Assembly (NCBI GenBank): GCA_026388665.1
Contig: JAPLJJ010000012.1
Coordinates: 1-37,899 of the forward strand
Direction: 5' to 3'
Length of the DNA stretch: 37,899 nucleotides
Source: Deltaproteobacteria bacterium
Lineage (GTDB): Bacteria > Desulfobacterota > Desulfomonilia > Desulfomonilales > Desulfomonilaceae
Of the stretch, positions 25,404-33,154 are shown piece by piece (the first letter of the stretch is position 1; each line of letters opens with the position of its first letter). A program made the translations under genes and the position numbers. The notes under the pieces are model-generated. The model saw only the letters and a program-made list of their open reading frames with translations, did not search any database and was not told the DNA's origin.

Positions 25404-26801
25404 CTAATCAAGATGGCTGTCCGCCCCATGATGGTCAATTTCATATTCCTTCAATTTGTTTTGCAATGTCCGACGAGTTATTCCAAGCTCCGCGGCGCTT
25501 CTAGTCCTGTTCCCGTCATTATGTTCAAGCGTCACTAGGATCAGTTCCTTCTCCATTTCTCGAATCGTCATCCCCGGTCGAATCCCTTCCTTAATGCTCC
25601 ACGGAAGTGGATCTTCCACCGCGCGAGCGACCGATTCCGGCAATTCGGGCAAGGATACATACTCGTCTCGAGTTAGAATAACTGCTCGCTCTACGACGTT
25701 TTCGAGTTCCCTTATGTTACCTGGCCATGCATAACGCATCATTGCGTCCAATGCACGAGGATGGAACCCTTTGAGATTTCGTCCGTTCTTTTCATTATAG
25801 ATTTTAAGAAAATGCTCAATGAGCAGAGGTATGTCTTCTTTACGTTCTCGCAAATTAGGCAAACGAATCGGCACAACATTTAGCCTGTAGAACAAATCTT
25901 CTCGAAACGCGCCTCGTTTGACTTCTTCCTTAACGTCTTTATTGGTGGCGCTCAGTATTCGTATGTCAACTTTGACCGTCTTTGTGGAACCAAGTGGTTC
26001 AAATTCACGCTCCTGCAAAACTCGTAACAATTTGGCCTGGGTCGACGGGGTCATTTCTCCGATTTCGTCAAGGAATATGGTACCCCCGTCAGCGAGTTCA
26101 AAACGCCCTGGTCGCCGACCGACGGCTCCAGTGAACGCTCCTCTTTCGTGACCGAATAACTCGCTCTCTAAAAGTGTTTCCGGAAGCGCTGCGCAATTGA
26201 TTTTTATGAATCTCTTGTCAGATCGCGAAGACCCCTGATGTAACGCGTTCGCGATTAGTTCCTTCCCTGTCCCGGATTCCCCAAGAATAAGCACGGACGC
26301 TTCGGTAGGCGCAACCATCGCAACGGTCTCAAGGACCTGCCTCATTTTCTGAGATCGCCCTACAATCTGCGAGGCGTCAAATAGATTCTCGATCCTTCTT
26401 TTTTGAAGGATATTTTCTTCCTTTAACCTCCAGAACTCAAGTGTCTGATTAACTTTTATCCTTAACTCTTCAATATCAAGAGGCTTAGTTAAATAATCAT
26501 GAGCTCCGGCTTGCAAAGCCTCGATGGCTGTCTCTACAGAAGCGTATGCAGTTATTATGATTACCGGGATACCAGGGGAGATCTTCTTGATCTCCCGCAG
26601 GGCCTCAATTCCATCAACATGGGACATACGATTGTCCATGAGGATTAAATCGTAAAACTCTTCGGAAACCCTAGCTATAGCATCCTGACCATCCTCCGCC
26701 TCAAAAACCTGATAACCATCAAGGGAGAGATTCGCTTTAAGCATTTTCCTCTGCGATGGCTCATCATCAACAACTAGAATCTTTGCCTGCCTACCAGTCA
26801 T
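25404..26801 (-). CDS. NtrC-family sigma54-dependent response regulator
   Basis: Activates sigma54 promoters on phosphorylation by its kinase. From the ATG at 26801 there are 465 residues: a receiver domain with acidic DDE near 12-14 and phospho-acceptor Asp56, an AAA+ domain with Walker A GESGTGKE (about 174-181), the sigma54-contacting GAFTGA loop (221-226) and Walker B GGTIFLDE, and a Fis-type helix-turn-helix at the C-terminus (RTRSAAELGITRRTLQNKL). A GTG five codons upstream (26816) is an alternative start. It follows the membrane kinase after a gap of about 100 bases that holds a small stem GTCCT/AGGAC (26850-26862). The targets are not identifiable from this window. Confidence 0.93.
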   Translation of the reverse strand: MTGRQAKILVVDDEPSQRKMLKANLSLDGYQVFEAEDGQDAIARVSEEFYDLILMDNRMSHVDGIEALREIKKISPGIPVIIITAYASVETAIEALQAGAHDYLTKPLDIEELRIKVNQTLEFWRLKEENILQKRRIENLFDASQIVGRSQKMRQVLETVAMVAPTEASVLILGESGTGKELIANALHQGSSRSDKRFIKINCAALPETLLESELFGHERGAFTGAVGRRPGRFELADGGTIFLDEIGEMTPSTQAKLLRVLQEREFEPLGSTKTVKVDIRILSATNKDVKEEVKRGAFREDLFYRLNVVPIRLPNLRERKEDIPLLIEHFLKIYNEKNGRNLKGFHPRALDAMMRYAWPGNIRELENVVERAVILTRDEYVSLPELPESVARAVEDPLPWSIKEGIRPGMTIREMEKELILVTLEHNDGNRTRSAAELGITRRTLQNKLKEYEIDHHGADSHLD

Positions 26802-26899
26802 AAGTAATCCATTCACCTTAACAAAACAGTCAATCGGGGGAAGCGTGAAGTCCTGTTAGGACAATACGTCCGGTAATCGCCAATTATTGACCGTGAGAA

Positions 26900-28750
26900 T
26901 TACGATATCGCCGCAGCCCGGTTACCTTCAGTTTCGGGTGGTTCTAGCGAGACTTCCTGCGGTGGTTCGTACGGGTTAAGAATCACGATAAACCGAGTGC
27001 CTTGGCCGGGGTTCGGTTCAACCTCAATCTCTCCGCAATGACCTTCAATAATGCTTTTCACTATTGCGAGACCAAGTCCAGTGCCTTTTTTCTTGGTCGA
27101 GAAAAACGGATCAAACAGTTTGTCGATATTCTGACGCGGAATTCCCTCACCTGTGTCCTCTGTCACTACCTGCACTCGACCTCGAGAATCAGTGATCAAT
27201 CTCACTGATACCTTTCCACCTGATTGAGAGGCCTCGATTGCGTTGATAAGAATATTGAGAAAAACTTGAGTCATCTGATCCGAGTCAACGAGCACCAGCG
27301 GAAGATCGCTCTCCGCAGATTCAGCCACTACTTCTACTCCAGCTTCTCGAGCTTCTCGCTCCACGACTCTAACGCAATGATCCACTATTTCCTCTGCGGA
27401 TCTAATGGTCAACCTCGGTTCTCTCGGCTTAGAATAAGCCAGCAGTTTGGATATAACCCGATTCAGTCTGTCAACCTCGGTCAACATCAACTCAGTATAT
27501 CGATAATCTTCAGGTTCTAATGAAAGCTTCTTTTGAAAATACTGAATAAAGCCTCGTATAGAATTCAGCGGGTTTCTTATTTCGTGAGCCACACCCGCTG
27601 ACAAGCGGCCAAGCGCCGCGAACTTCTCACTCACTATTACCTTCTGCTCGAGTTCGCGGATCATGGTCATGTCCCGCAAAATTACAACTGCTCCGCGTGG
27701 AGTAGATGACTCCTGGTCCTTTAATGGGGACACGGTTAACGCCAGAAAGCTCTTGCCCTTACCATCCCCATTCATTTTGACTTCCTTTTCCAATATTGAA
27801 TTGGGGTCGGAAAGCACTTTTCTGATTTCATCCTCCACAGGGAGAATCTCCGATATCAACTTGCCGTCAAGTTCTTCCTTGGTCTTTCTCAGAATTTCCA
27901 GCGCGTTAGGATTATAGGTCGCGACGCGTAATGACCGGTCCACCGTTATCAATCCGTTGGCCATGCTTTCGAGAACGTTCCTGGTGTATGTCCGCATCTC
28001 ATCAAGAGTTCGTCTCACCAGATAAGCATTCTGAACCACAAAAACGAAGTAGACGCTTGCTGACCCTACGATAAACAGAACCGCCCCCATAAAGACGGCA
28101 AATACAATCTCCTGACGCCTTATCTCCTTAAAACGGTCCATCTTCAGCCCAAGAAAAAGAACCTGCTTCTGCTCTCGATCGAACAAATCCAGTAACTCCT
28201 GACCTATCCGCGTGTGTTTCGCAGCGATTTCGCTTTCGGCCAGTTGATCTGGAAATGGTGTAAATGGTTTCCATATTTCGAAAATTGTCCGTCCGTCCGG
28301 CAACTCGCGCTTGAGGGACAAAGGCTCTCCACTCCTGATGACCGTTCGGACAGTGTGAAGCTCTTTCCCCATTAACAGGCGCAGACCGATCTTGGCCGGT
28401 TCACTATGAGCCACTATCATGCCGTCACTGTTGATCAAGCCCACCCACTCGACATCCGGATCCTTAGCTGCCTGTTCAATGAGCATCTGTAGGTATTCTA
28501 TCCCCCAGTCCCCCTCCATGAAACCTGTCCGGGTACCAGCCTCGAGTGTCCGTATGACTGAAATCCCCTGCCTGAGAGTGAATTCCTCCATCCTCTGGTT
28601 TTGCGCGTTTATATTCCTGATTGTGAAAATGACAACAATAACGAGTAAAGTTCCGGCTACAAGCACAATAGACAGAACCGGAAGATATCTCATCAATTCT
28701 TTGATCTTCATCGCCACTTTTTTCCGCCCGCCAGTCACTTTTGGACTCAT
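26900..28750 (-). CDS. Membrane sensor histidine kinase (NtrB/ZraS-like)
   Basis: Partner of the adjacent NtrC-type regulator. The 616 residues have a first membrane segment (about 25-45), a periplasmic sensor region (about 46-213), a second membrane segment (about 214-240), a PAS domain (about 255-365), HisKA with His389 in HEIRNPLNS, and an HATPase domain with N-box NILINAIEAS, DTGEGIP and GTGLGLAI. The layout resembles ZraS/HydH kinases, but the ligand cannot be told from the sequence. The ATG at 28750 has no good ribosome site; an ATG 13 codons in is an alternative that leaves a more usual N-terminus. Confidence 0.92.
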   Translation of the reverse strand: MSPKVTGGRKKVAMKIKELMRYLPVLSIVLVAGTLLVIVVIFTIRNINAQNQRMEEFTLRQGISVIRTLEAGTRTGFMEGDWGIEYLQMLIEQAAKDPDVEWVGLINSDGMIVAHSEPAKIGLRLLMGKELHTVRTVIRSGEPLSLKRELPDGRTIFEIWKPFTPFPDQLAESEIAAKHTRIGQELLDLFDREQKQVLFLGLKMDRFKEIRRQEIVFAVFMGAVLFIVGSASVYFVFVVQNAYLVRRTLDEMRTYTRNVLESMANGLITVDRSLRVATYNPNALEILRKTKEELDGKLISEILPVEDEIRKVLSDPNSILEKEVKMNGDGKGKSFLALTVSPLKDQESSTPRGAVVILRDMTMIRELEQKVIVSEKFAALGRLSAGVAHEIRNPLNSIRGFIQYFQKKLSLEPEDYRYTELMLTEVDRLNRVISKLLAYSKPREPRLTIRSAEEIVDHCVRVVEREAREAGVEVVAESAESDLPLVLVDSDQMTQVFLNILINAIEASQSGGKVSVRLITDSRGRVQVVTEDTGEGIPRQNIDKLFDPFFSTKKKGTGLGLAIVKSIIEGHCGEIEVEPNPGQGTRFIVILNPYEPPQEVSLEPPETEGNRAAAIS

Positions 28751-29048
28751 GGAATGATCACGAGGCGTCTAGCGCTACAAATATTTCAGGAGCTTTCTTC
28801 CCACCGGAGGCGGACTTTCCTTTGTTAGCACTCCTACCATCTTAATCGCGTTGCTTCAACAAGTATCACTTGGTTCAGGCCCCATGAATGCTCCGATCTT
28901 ATGGCCCAAGAACAAACCTAAATAATTATTATAAATTTTGTTGAAAAGTTAAATCTTATATGTTATGCATCGCTTCATTAAATGAGCACAACATCTCGTT
29001 TAATAAATATATTATGTTTATCAATATTAGTGTTGCGAGTATTTTAAC
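28751..29048. other. AT-rich divergent intergenic region
   Basis: About 298 bases between the kinase gene and a TPR-like gene. The right half (from 28915) is strongly AT-rich and must hold the promoter of the plus-strand gene; TTGAAA near 28941 with TATGCA 17 bases on is a weak candidate. I see no RNA gene or terminator. Confidence 0.35.
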
Positions 29049-29702
29049 ATGCAAAGCAATAACAACGCAGATGAGTTTTCATATGTCGCCAGAGGACGGG
29101 AGTTATTAGAGCAGGGTGATATAGCCGCTGCCGTCGAATTTTATTCTAAGGCATTCGATCCGGAATCACTTGACGAGCCTGAGGCCCGAAGCATGCTGAT
29201 AGAGGCTAGAGCGAATCTTTCCCGGAAATTCCTCCCAGAGGCGCTTGAAAGTTTTGAAGATGCCCTCATCGTCGGTGACGTAATTCAGCGCAGGCAGGCT
29301 ATAGAGGGCATAGTCACCATAGCCGACATCCGTTCAAGGTTAGGATTCCTGGCCCAACGATTAAAGGCTGGGCTAAAAGAAGTAGCCAGGAAAAAGACAT
29401 TACAGATCAGTGGATTAGCACTCCTCTCAGATGATGAAAACCTCATATTGATCTCGAATGAAGCGATTGCAAAGTTGCCTGATCGTCTCTCCCGTGGGGT
29501 CGGAATCGCTAAACTTCCCCAGAGGTTAAAGGTCGCCAACCTACCAATAAACGCCGAAAAGTGTATCCCTTACTCAAATGAAGACGACATTTTTTACATT
29601 CTGGAAGTCGCCAAAGCGCTCGTAAATTACAAAGAACCGTCGCGTCCACTGTCCAACCATTTGGGAAGCGTCTCAATGACAGGGCTTGATCAGAGCATAT
29701 AA
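29049..29702 (+). CDS. TPR-like helical protein of unknown function
   Basis: Not recognised as a named family. The 217 residues begin with a TPR-like repeat (YVARGRELLEQGDIAAAVEFYSKAF), continue with helical segments to about 140, then a loop-rich part with IAKLPDRLSRG and IAKLPQRLK, a near-duplicate pair nine residues apart. No signal peptide is present, so it is likely cytoplasmic. The ATG has no clear ribosome site. It stands upstream of ruvX-mltG but is separated by 197 bases with a hairpin, so co-transcription is uncertain. Confidence 0.65.
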   Translation: MQSNNNADEFSYVARGRELLEQGDIAAAVEFYSKAFDPESLDEPEARSMLIEARANLSRKFLPEALESFEDALIVGDVIQRRQAIEGIVTIADIRSRLGFLAQRLKAGLKEVARKKTLQISGLALLSDDENLILISNEAIAKLPDRLSRGVGIAKLPQRLKVANLPINAEKCIPYSNEDDIFYILEVAKALVNYKEPSRPLSNHLGSVSMTGLDQSI

Positions 29703-29741
29703 TATCGATTTGCTTCCAGTGAAATAACGTCAACGCACATA

Positions 29742-29773
29742 TTCTCAGAACCGTACAGTTCTAAGCCTGAGAA
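29742..29773. promoter_or_regulatory. Hairpin before ruvX
   Basis: TTCTCAG (29742-29748) pairs with CTGAGAA (29767-29773), and AAC/GTT inside it extends the structure. No T run follows on the plus strand. A TTGACA (29815-29820) with a weak -10 near 29838 may be the ruvX promoter, and a GACAGT/ACTGTC stem (29864-29882) lies just before its ribosome site. Confidence 0.4.
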
Positions 29774-29899
29774 AAGATTGGCAAGCCCTCACTGCCCCGA
29801 CGGTTTTGAAAAGCTTGACACCCCGATTACAATCAAATAAACGTGCTTTCCAATGTTTTTCAGGACAGTCGCATCAACTGTCGGATAAGGGGCGCCCAT

Positions 29900-30331
29900 T
29901 TGCGAGCGTTGGGTTTAGACATTGGATCAAAACGGATAGGCGTTGCTATCAGCGACCAATCAGGGTTAATTGGACAAGCACTGGAGACTATTGCCTCCAC
30001 AAATCCGGAAAGGGACCTTCGCAGGATCCTTGAAATTGTTCGGGATTATGAGGTAACTGAAATTGTTGTAGGCTTGCCTTACAATATGGATGGATCTGAG
30101 GGGCCTCAAGTAGACAAGGTGAGAAAATTCATGGATCTTATAGCAGGAAATGTGAGCGTGCCGGTCCATGGATGGGATGAGAGATTGACAACAGTTGCAG
30201 CGGAACGAGCTTTGTTGGAAGCGGACATGAGTCGAGCAAAACGGAGAAAGCTTGTGGACAAGATCGCTGCCGCGTTGATTCTACAGGGCTATCTCGATCA
30301 CCGTCGCAATGAGGGATTGTTTGCATCATGA
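29900..30331 (+). CDS. ruvX: Putative pre-16S rRNA nuclease / Holliday junction resolvase RuvX
   Basis: YqgF-family RNase H-fold nuclease that processes the 5' end of pre-16S rRNA and can act on Holliday junctions. I start it at the TTG at 29900 (AAGGGG seven bases before), giving 143 residues close to the usual 138, beginning RALGLDIGSKRIGVA with catalytic Asp7. The later VVGLPYNMDGS, WDERLTT and DKIAAALILQGYL motifs match. A longer frame from 29843 has no ribosome site. It overlaps mltG by ATGA, a common gene pairing. Confidence 0.93.
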   Translation: MRALGLDIGSKRIGVAISDQSGLIGQALETIASTNPERDLRRILEIVRDYEVTEIVVGLPYNMDGSEGPQVDKVRKFMDLIAGNVSVPVHGWDERLTTVAAERALLEADMSRAKRRKLVDKIAAALILQGYLDHRRNEGLFAS

Positions 30332-31386
30332 AAGTCCCCGTTTTTTCCGTGATCAGGACTCTATCGGCTATAACTCTTCTCATACTCCTCGCCGTCGGAG
30401 GACACTATCTCTACACGAGTCTTCCCAATATCATAAACCATTTTCTGTCGCCTGCACCAGAGAAGAGCGCTTCTAGTCAAGAAGTCATCATTACCATTCC
30501 AAAAGGGGCTTCTTTATCCGAAGTCGCCGGTATTTTACAGGAAGAAGGGGTTATATCCAGCAAGCTCCTTTTCAAACTGGTAGCCTTCATTCGAGGTGAG
30601 CAACGCCATGTCAAGGCAGGAGACTACCAGTTAAGGACTGGAAGTGACCCTGGAGAAGTTCTGGAACTCCTCATTTCCGGCAAGACCCTAGTTTTTACTA
30701 TCACAGTGCCGGAAGGATACAACATTTTCCAGATTGCGGACCTTTTCGAACAGAAGGGTATAGGTTCAAAAAAGGATTTTCTGACGATTGCGACAGACCC
30801 CTCATTTCTCAAGGAACTCGAAATTGACGCGTCAAGTCTCGAAGGTTTCCTGTTTCCTGACACCTATTTTCTCAGGCCATCCGAAAAATCTAATGCAAAA
30901 GTGGTTGTCAACAAAATGGTGACTCGTTTTAAGGCGGTTTATGACAAACATGTCAGAGAAACCGCTGAGAAATATGGTTGGACTCCTCAACAGGTTGTTA
31001 CCCTCGCTTCTCTTGTTGAGAAAGAAGCGAAACCTAACGAGCACGCTTTAGTGTCCGCAGTGTTTCACAATCGCTTACGACACAACATGAAACTCCAGTG
31101 TGATCCTACGGTAATTTACGGCATCAAGCCCATGGGAGCAAAAATTACAAGAGCGGACCTGGATCGGAAACACCCCTACAACACATATCAGATCACCGGT
31201 CTACCTCCCGGACCAATCGCAAATCCCGGAAAAGAATCGCTGATTGCGGCAGTTCAACCGGCAGCAGTTGATTATCTCTATTTTGTGGCCAAGAATGATG
31301 GTAGCCATCAGTTCTCGAGCAACCTCGCTGAACACAACAAATGGGTGAATCTCTATCAGCGGCAACCTAGTTCTATGACTCCATAA
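30328..31386 (+). CDS. mltG: Endolytic murein transglycosylase MltG
   Basis: Inner-membrane enzyme that cleaves nascent peptidoglycan glycan strands and sets their length. The 352 residues have one N-terminal membrane segment (about 9-30), a LysM-like part (about 52-115: IPKGASLSEVAGIL) and the YceG catalytic domain with Glu231 in SLVEKEA, FLFPDTY near 174-180 and GLPPGPIANPG near the end. It overlaps ruvX by four bases. Length and motifs match the family. Confidence 0.96.
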   Translation: MKVPVFSVIRTLSAITLLILLAVGGHYLYTSLPNIINHFLSPAPEKSASSQEVIITIPKGASLSEVAGILQEEGVISSKLLFKLVAFIRGEQRHVKAGDYQLRTGSDPGEVLELLISGKTLVFTITVPEGYNIFQIADLFEQKGIGSKKDFLTIATDPSFLKELEIDASSLEGFLFPDTYFLRPSEKSNAKVVVNKMVTRFKAVYDKHVRETAEKYGWTPQQVVTLASLVEKEAKPNEHALVSAVFHNRLRHNMKLQCDPTVIYGIKPMGAKITRADLDRKHPYNTYQITGLPPGPIANPGKESLIAAVQPAAVDYLYFVAKNDGSHQFSSNLAEHNKWVNLYQRQPSSMTP

Positions 31387-31488
31387 AGTTTTTGATTATA
31401 TCATGAAGGCCGTTTGTGAAAATCGTCCATGACTGACAGTGATTCTACCCGGCTACGTTCGCCGTAGTATTTCTCCAGGAAAAACCAC

Positions 31489-32688
31489 ATGCTTATCGCC
31501 TATTTCGACTGCTTTTCAGGCGCATCAGGAGATATGATCCTAGGTGCTCTGATGGATGCGGGACTGCCTTTGGATACCCTGAGAACCGATTTAGGAAAGC
31601 TCAATGTTGAAGGATATAAGATTGATCGTAAGGAAGTTGTCAAGGCAGGCATCAGGGCAACCCAGGCCCTAGTTCAGATCGGAGTTGGTCACGACCGTCA
31701 CGCTACTCATCTAGATGATATCCGATTGACCATAACCAAGAGCAATCTCAGCCCAAACGTTAAGGACAAGAGCCTGCAAATATTTGAACGACTTGCAGCC
31801 GCAGAAACCCGTGTTCACGGCGTGGAGAACGGGCATGCGCGTTTGCACGAGGTGGGCGCTCTTGATTCGCTCATCGATGTCGTAGGTTCGGTTATTGGAT
31901 TTTCATGTCTAGGAATAGAAAAAGCTTACTGCTCCAGCGTCAACGTTGGTGGCGGAACGGTAACATGCTCTCATGGTGTCTTACCGGTTCCAGCGCCGGC
32001 CACTCTCGAGCTGATTAAAGGTAAACCGATTTATTCCTCAGGCGTGCAAACTGAACTGCTAACGCCGACGGGAGCGGCCATTCTGACGTCACTTTGCTCT
32101 GATTTTGCGCCTATGCCGAACATGGTCGTGGAATGCATCGGATATGGCGCGGGGAAACGCGATCTTGAATCCCCTAATGTGCTACGTTTATCTATTGGAA
32201 ACGACGAGACGCAATCAGCAGATTTGACCCCGAGAACCGTTGGAATTATAGAGACAAATATCGATGACATGAACCCGCAACTTTACGATCACTTGATCAG
32301 CCGAGCCCTGGAGATTGGTGGACTTGATATCTGTCTGCATCCCAATTGCATGAAAAAGAACCGGCCGGGAGTATCCCTACAAGTTATATGCCCGATTGAA
32401 AAAATTGATGAACTCGCTAAGCTCATATTCACCGAAACCACGGCCATAGGGGTACGCTGGAGGATTGAGAACCGAATCGTGACTGAGCGCGTGGTCGAGA
32501 CCATTACGACGGACTACGGCAATGCCCGTATAAAGATAGCTTCTTTCCAAGGGCGTATTGTGAACATAAAACCGGAATATGATGATTGCAAGAAGCTGGC
32601 CCAGGAGAGACGGGTTCCCATAAAGAAAGTGATGGCTGAGGTAATTCACGAGGCGGGGAAAATGTTTCCCGAAGGTAAAACGAAATGA
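31489..32688 (+). CDS. larC: Nickel insertion protein LarC
   Basis: LarC inserts nickel into the pyridinium pincer cofactor used by lactate racemase and related enzymes. The 399 residues start AYFDCFSGASGDM, typical of the family, with a histidine/acid-rich patch (GHDRHATHLDD) and the C-terminal TNIDDMNPQ and HPNCMKKNRPG motifs. It is a single frame, unlike the frameshifted larC1/larC2 of Lactobacillus plantarum. AGGA precedes the ATG by nine bases. No larB, larE or lactate racemase is nearby; the following genes are a sulfur carrier and a tungsten-type oxidoreductase. It overlaps the MoaD-like gene by ATGA. Confidence 0.93.
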   Translation: MLIAYFDCFSGASGDMILGALMDAGLPLDTLRTDLGKLNVEGYKIDRKEVVKAGIRATQALVQIGVGHDRHATHLDDIRLTITKSNLSPNVKDKSLQIFERLAAAETRVHGVENGHARLHEVGALDSLIDVVGSVIGFSCLGIEKAYCSSVNVGGGTVTCSHGVLPVPAPATLELIKGKPIYSSGVQTELLTPTGAAILTSLCSDFAPMPNMVVECIGYGAGKRDLESPNVLRLSIGNDETQSADLTPRTVGIIETNIDDMNPQLYDHLISRALEIGGLDICLHPNCMKKNRPGVSLQVICPIEKIDELAKLIFTETTAIGVRWRIENRIVTERVVETITTDYGNARIKIASFQGRIVNIKPEYDDCKKLAQERRVPIKKVMAEVIHEAGKMFPEGKTK

Positions 32689-32924
32689 AAATTGAATTCG
32701 TTCTTTACGCTTCTTTGACACAGTTTGTGTCCGGATCTGTCGCGGGTAAGCCTATCACCCTGGAAATCCCAGACAAGGCCACCGTGAATCATGTCCTGCA
32801 TATGATGGCTATACCGTCCGACATGGCGCTCATTTTACTGATTAACGGGCGATCCGGCACGAAGGAGCATGAATTGAGTGAAGGTGATAGATTGGCTATA
32901 TTTCCTCCTATCGCAGGTGGATAG
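32685..32924 (+). CDS. MoaD/ThiS-like sulfur carrier protein
   Basis: A 79-residue beta-grasp protein ending in the diagnostic Gly-Gly (FPPIAGG), which is adenylated and thiocarboxylated in MoaD-type carriers. The core LLINGRSGTKEHELSEGDRLAIF is typical. It overlaps larC (ATGA) and precedes the aldehyde oxidoreductase, whose tungstopterin needs dithiolene sulfur, so a role as MoaD in pterin assembly for that enzyme is the simplest reading. No MoaE or MoeB gene is adjacent. Confidence 0.9.
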   Translation: MKIEFVLYASLTQFVSGSVAGKPITLEIPDKATVNHVLHMMAIPSDMALILLINGRSGTKEHELSEGDRLAIFPPIAGG

Positions 32925-33028
32925 CGTATCAGGGGCACCGATCCGCCAATGAAATCGAAGCCAACGACCCCATTATGTCAAGCTAGGCATAACAGCTAAA
33001 TATTATTACATTTTTTAAGCTTTTCCTC

Positions 33029-33057
33029 TTGACTCACCAGCGTCCAAACCATATCAT
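33029..33057 (+). promoter_or_regulatory. Sigma70 promoter of the aldehyde oxidoreductase gene
   Basis: TTGACT (33029-33034), 17 bases, TATCAT (33052-33057); start near 33064. It gives aor its own promoter inside the gap of about 230 bases after the MoaD-like gene, so the enzyme can be regulated apart from larC. Confidence 0.7.
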
Positions 33058-33059
33058 AA

Positions 33060-33071
33060 ATCGGTACCGAT
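33060..33071. promoter_or_regulatory. Palindromic operator candidate at the aor start site
   Basis: ATCGGTACCGAT is a perfect 12-base palindrome directly after the -10 element and over the predicted start of transcription. A repressor bound here would block initiation. The cognate regulator is unknown, and none lies next to it. Confidence 0.5.
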
Positions 33072-33154
33072 AATTACTTGTGTCTTACGACCCTGCGTGG
33101 TCATTCAAATCACTACTTCAATATCTCGTCTTAATTGAATGGAGGAACACACCC

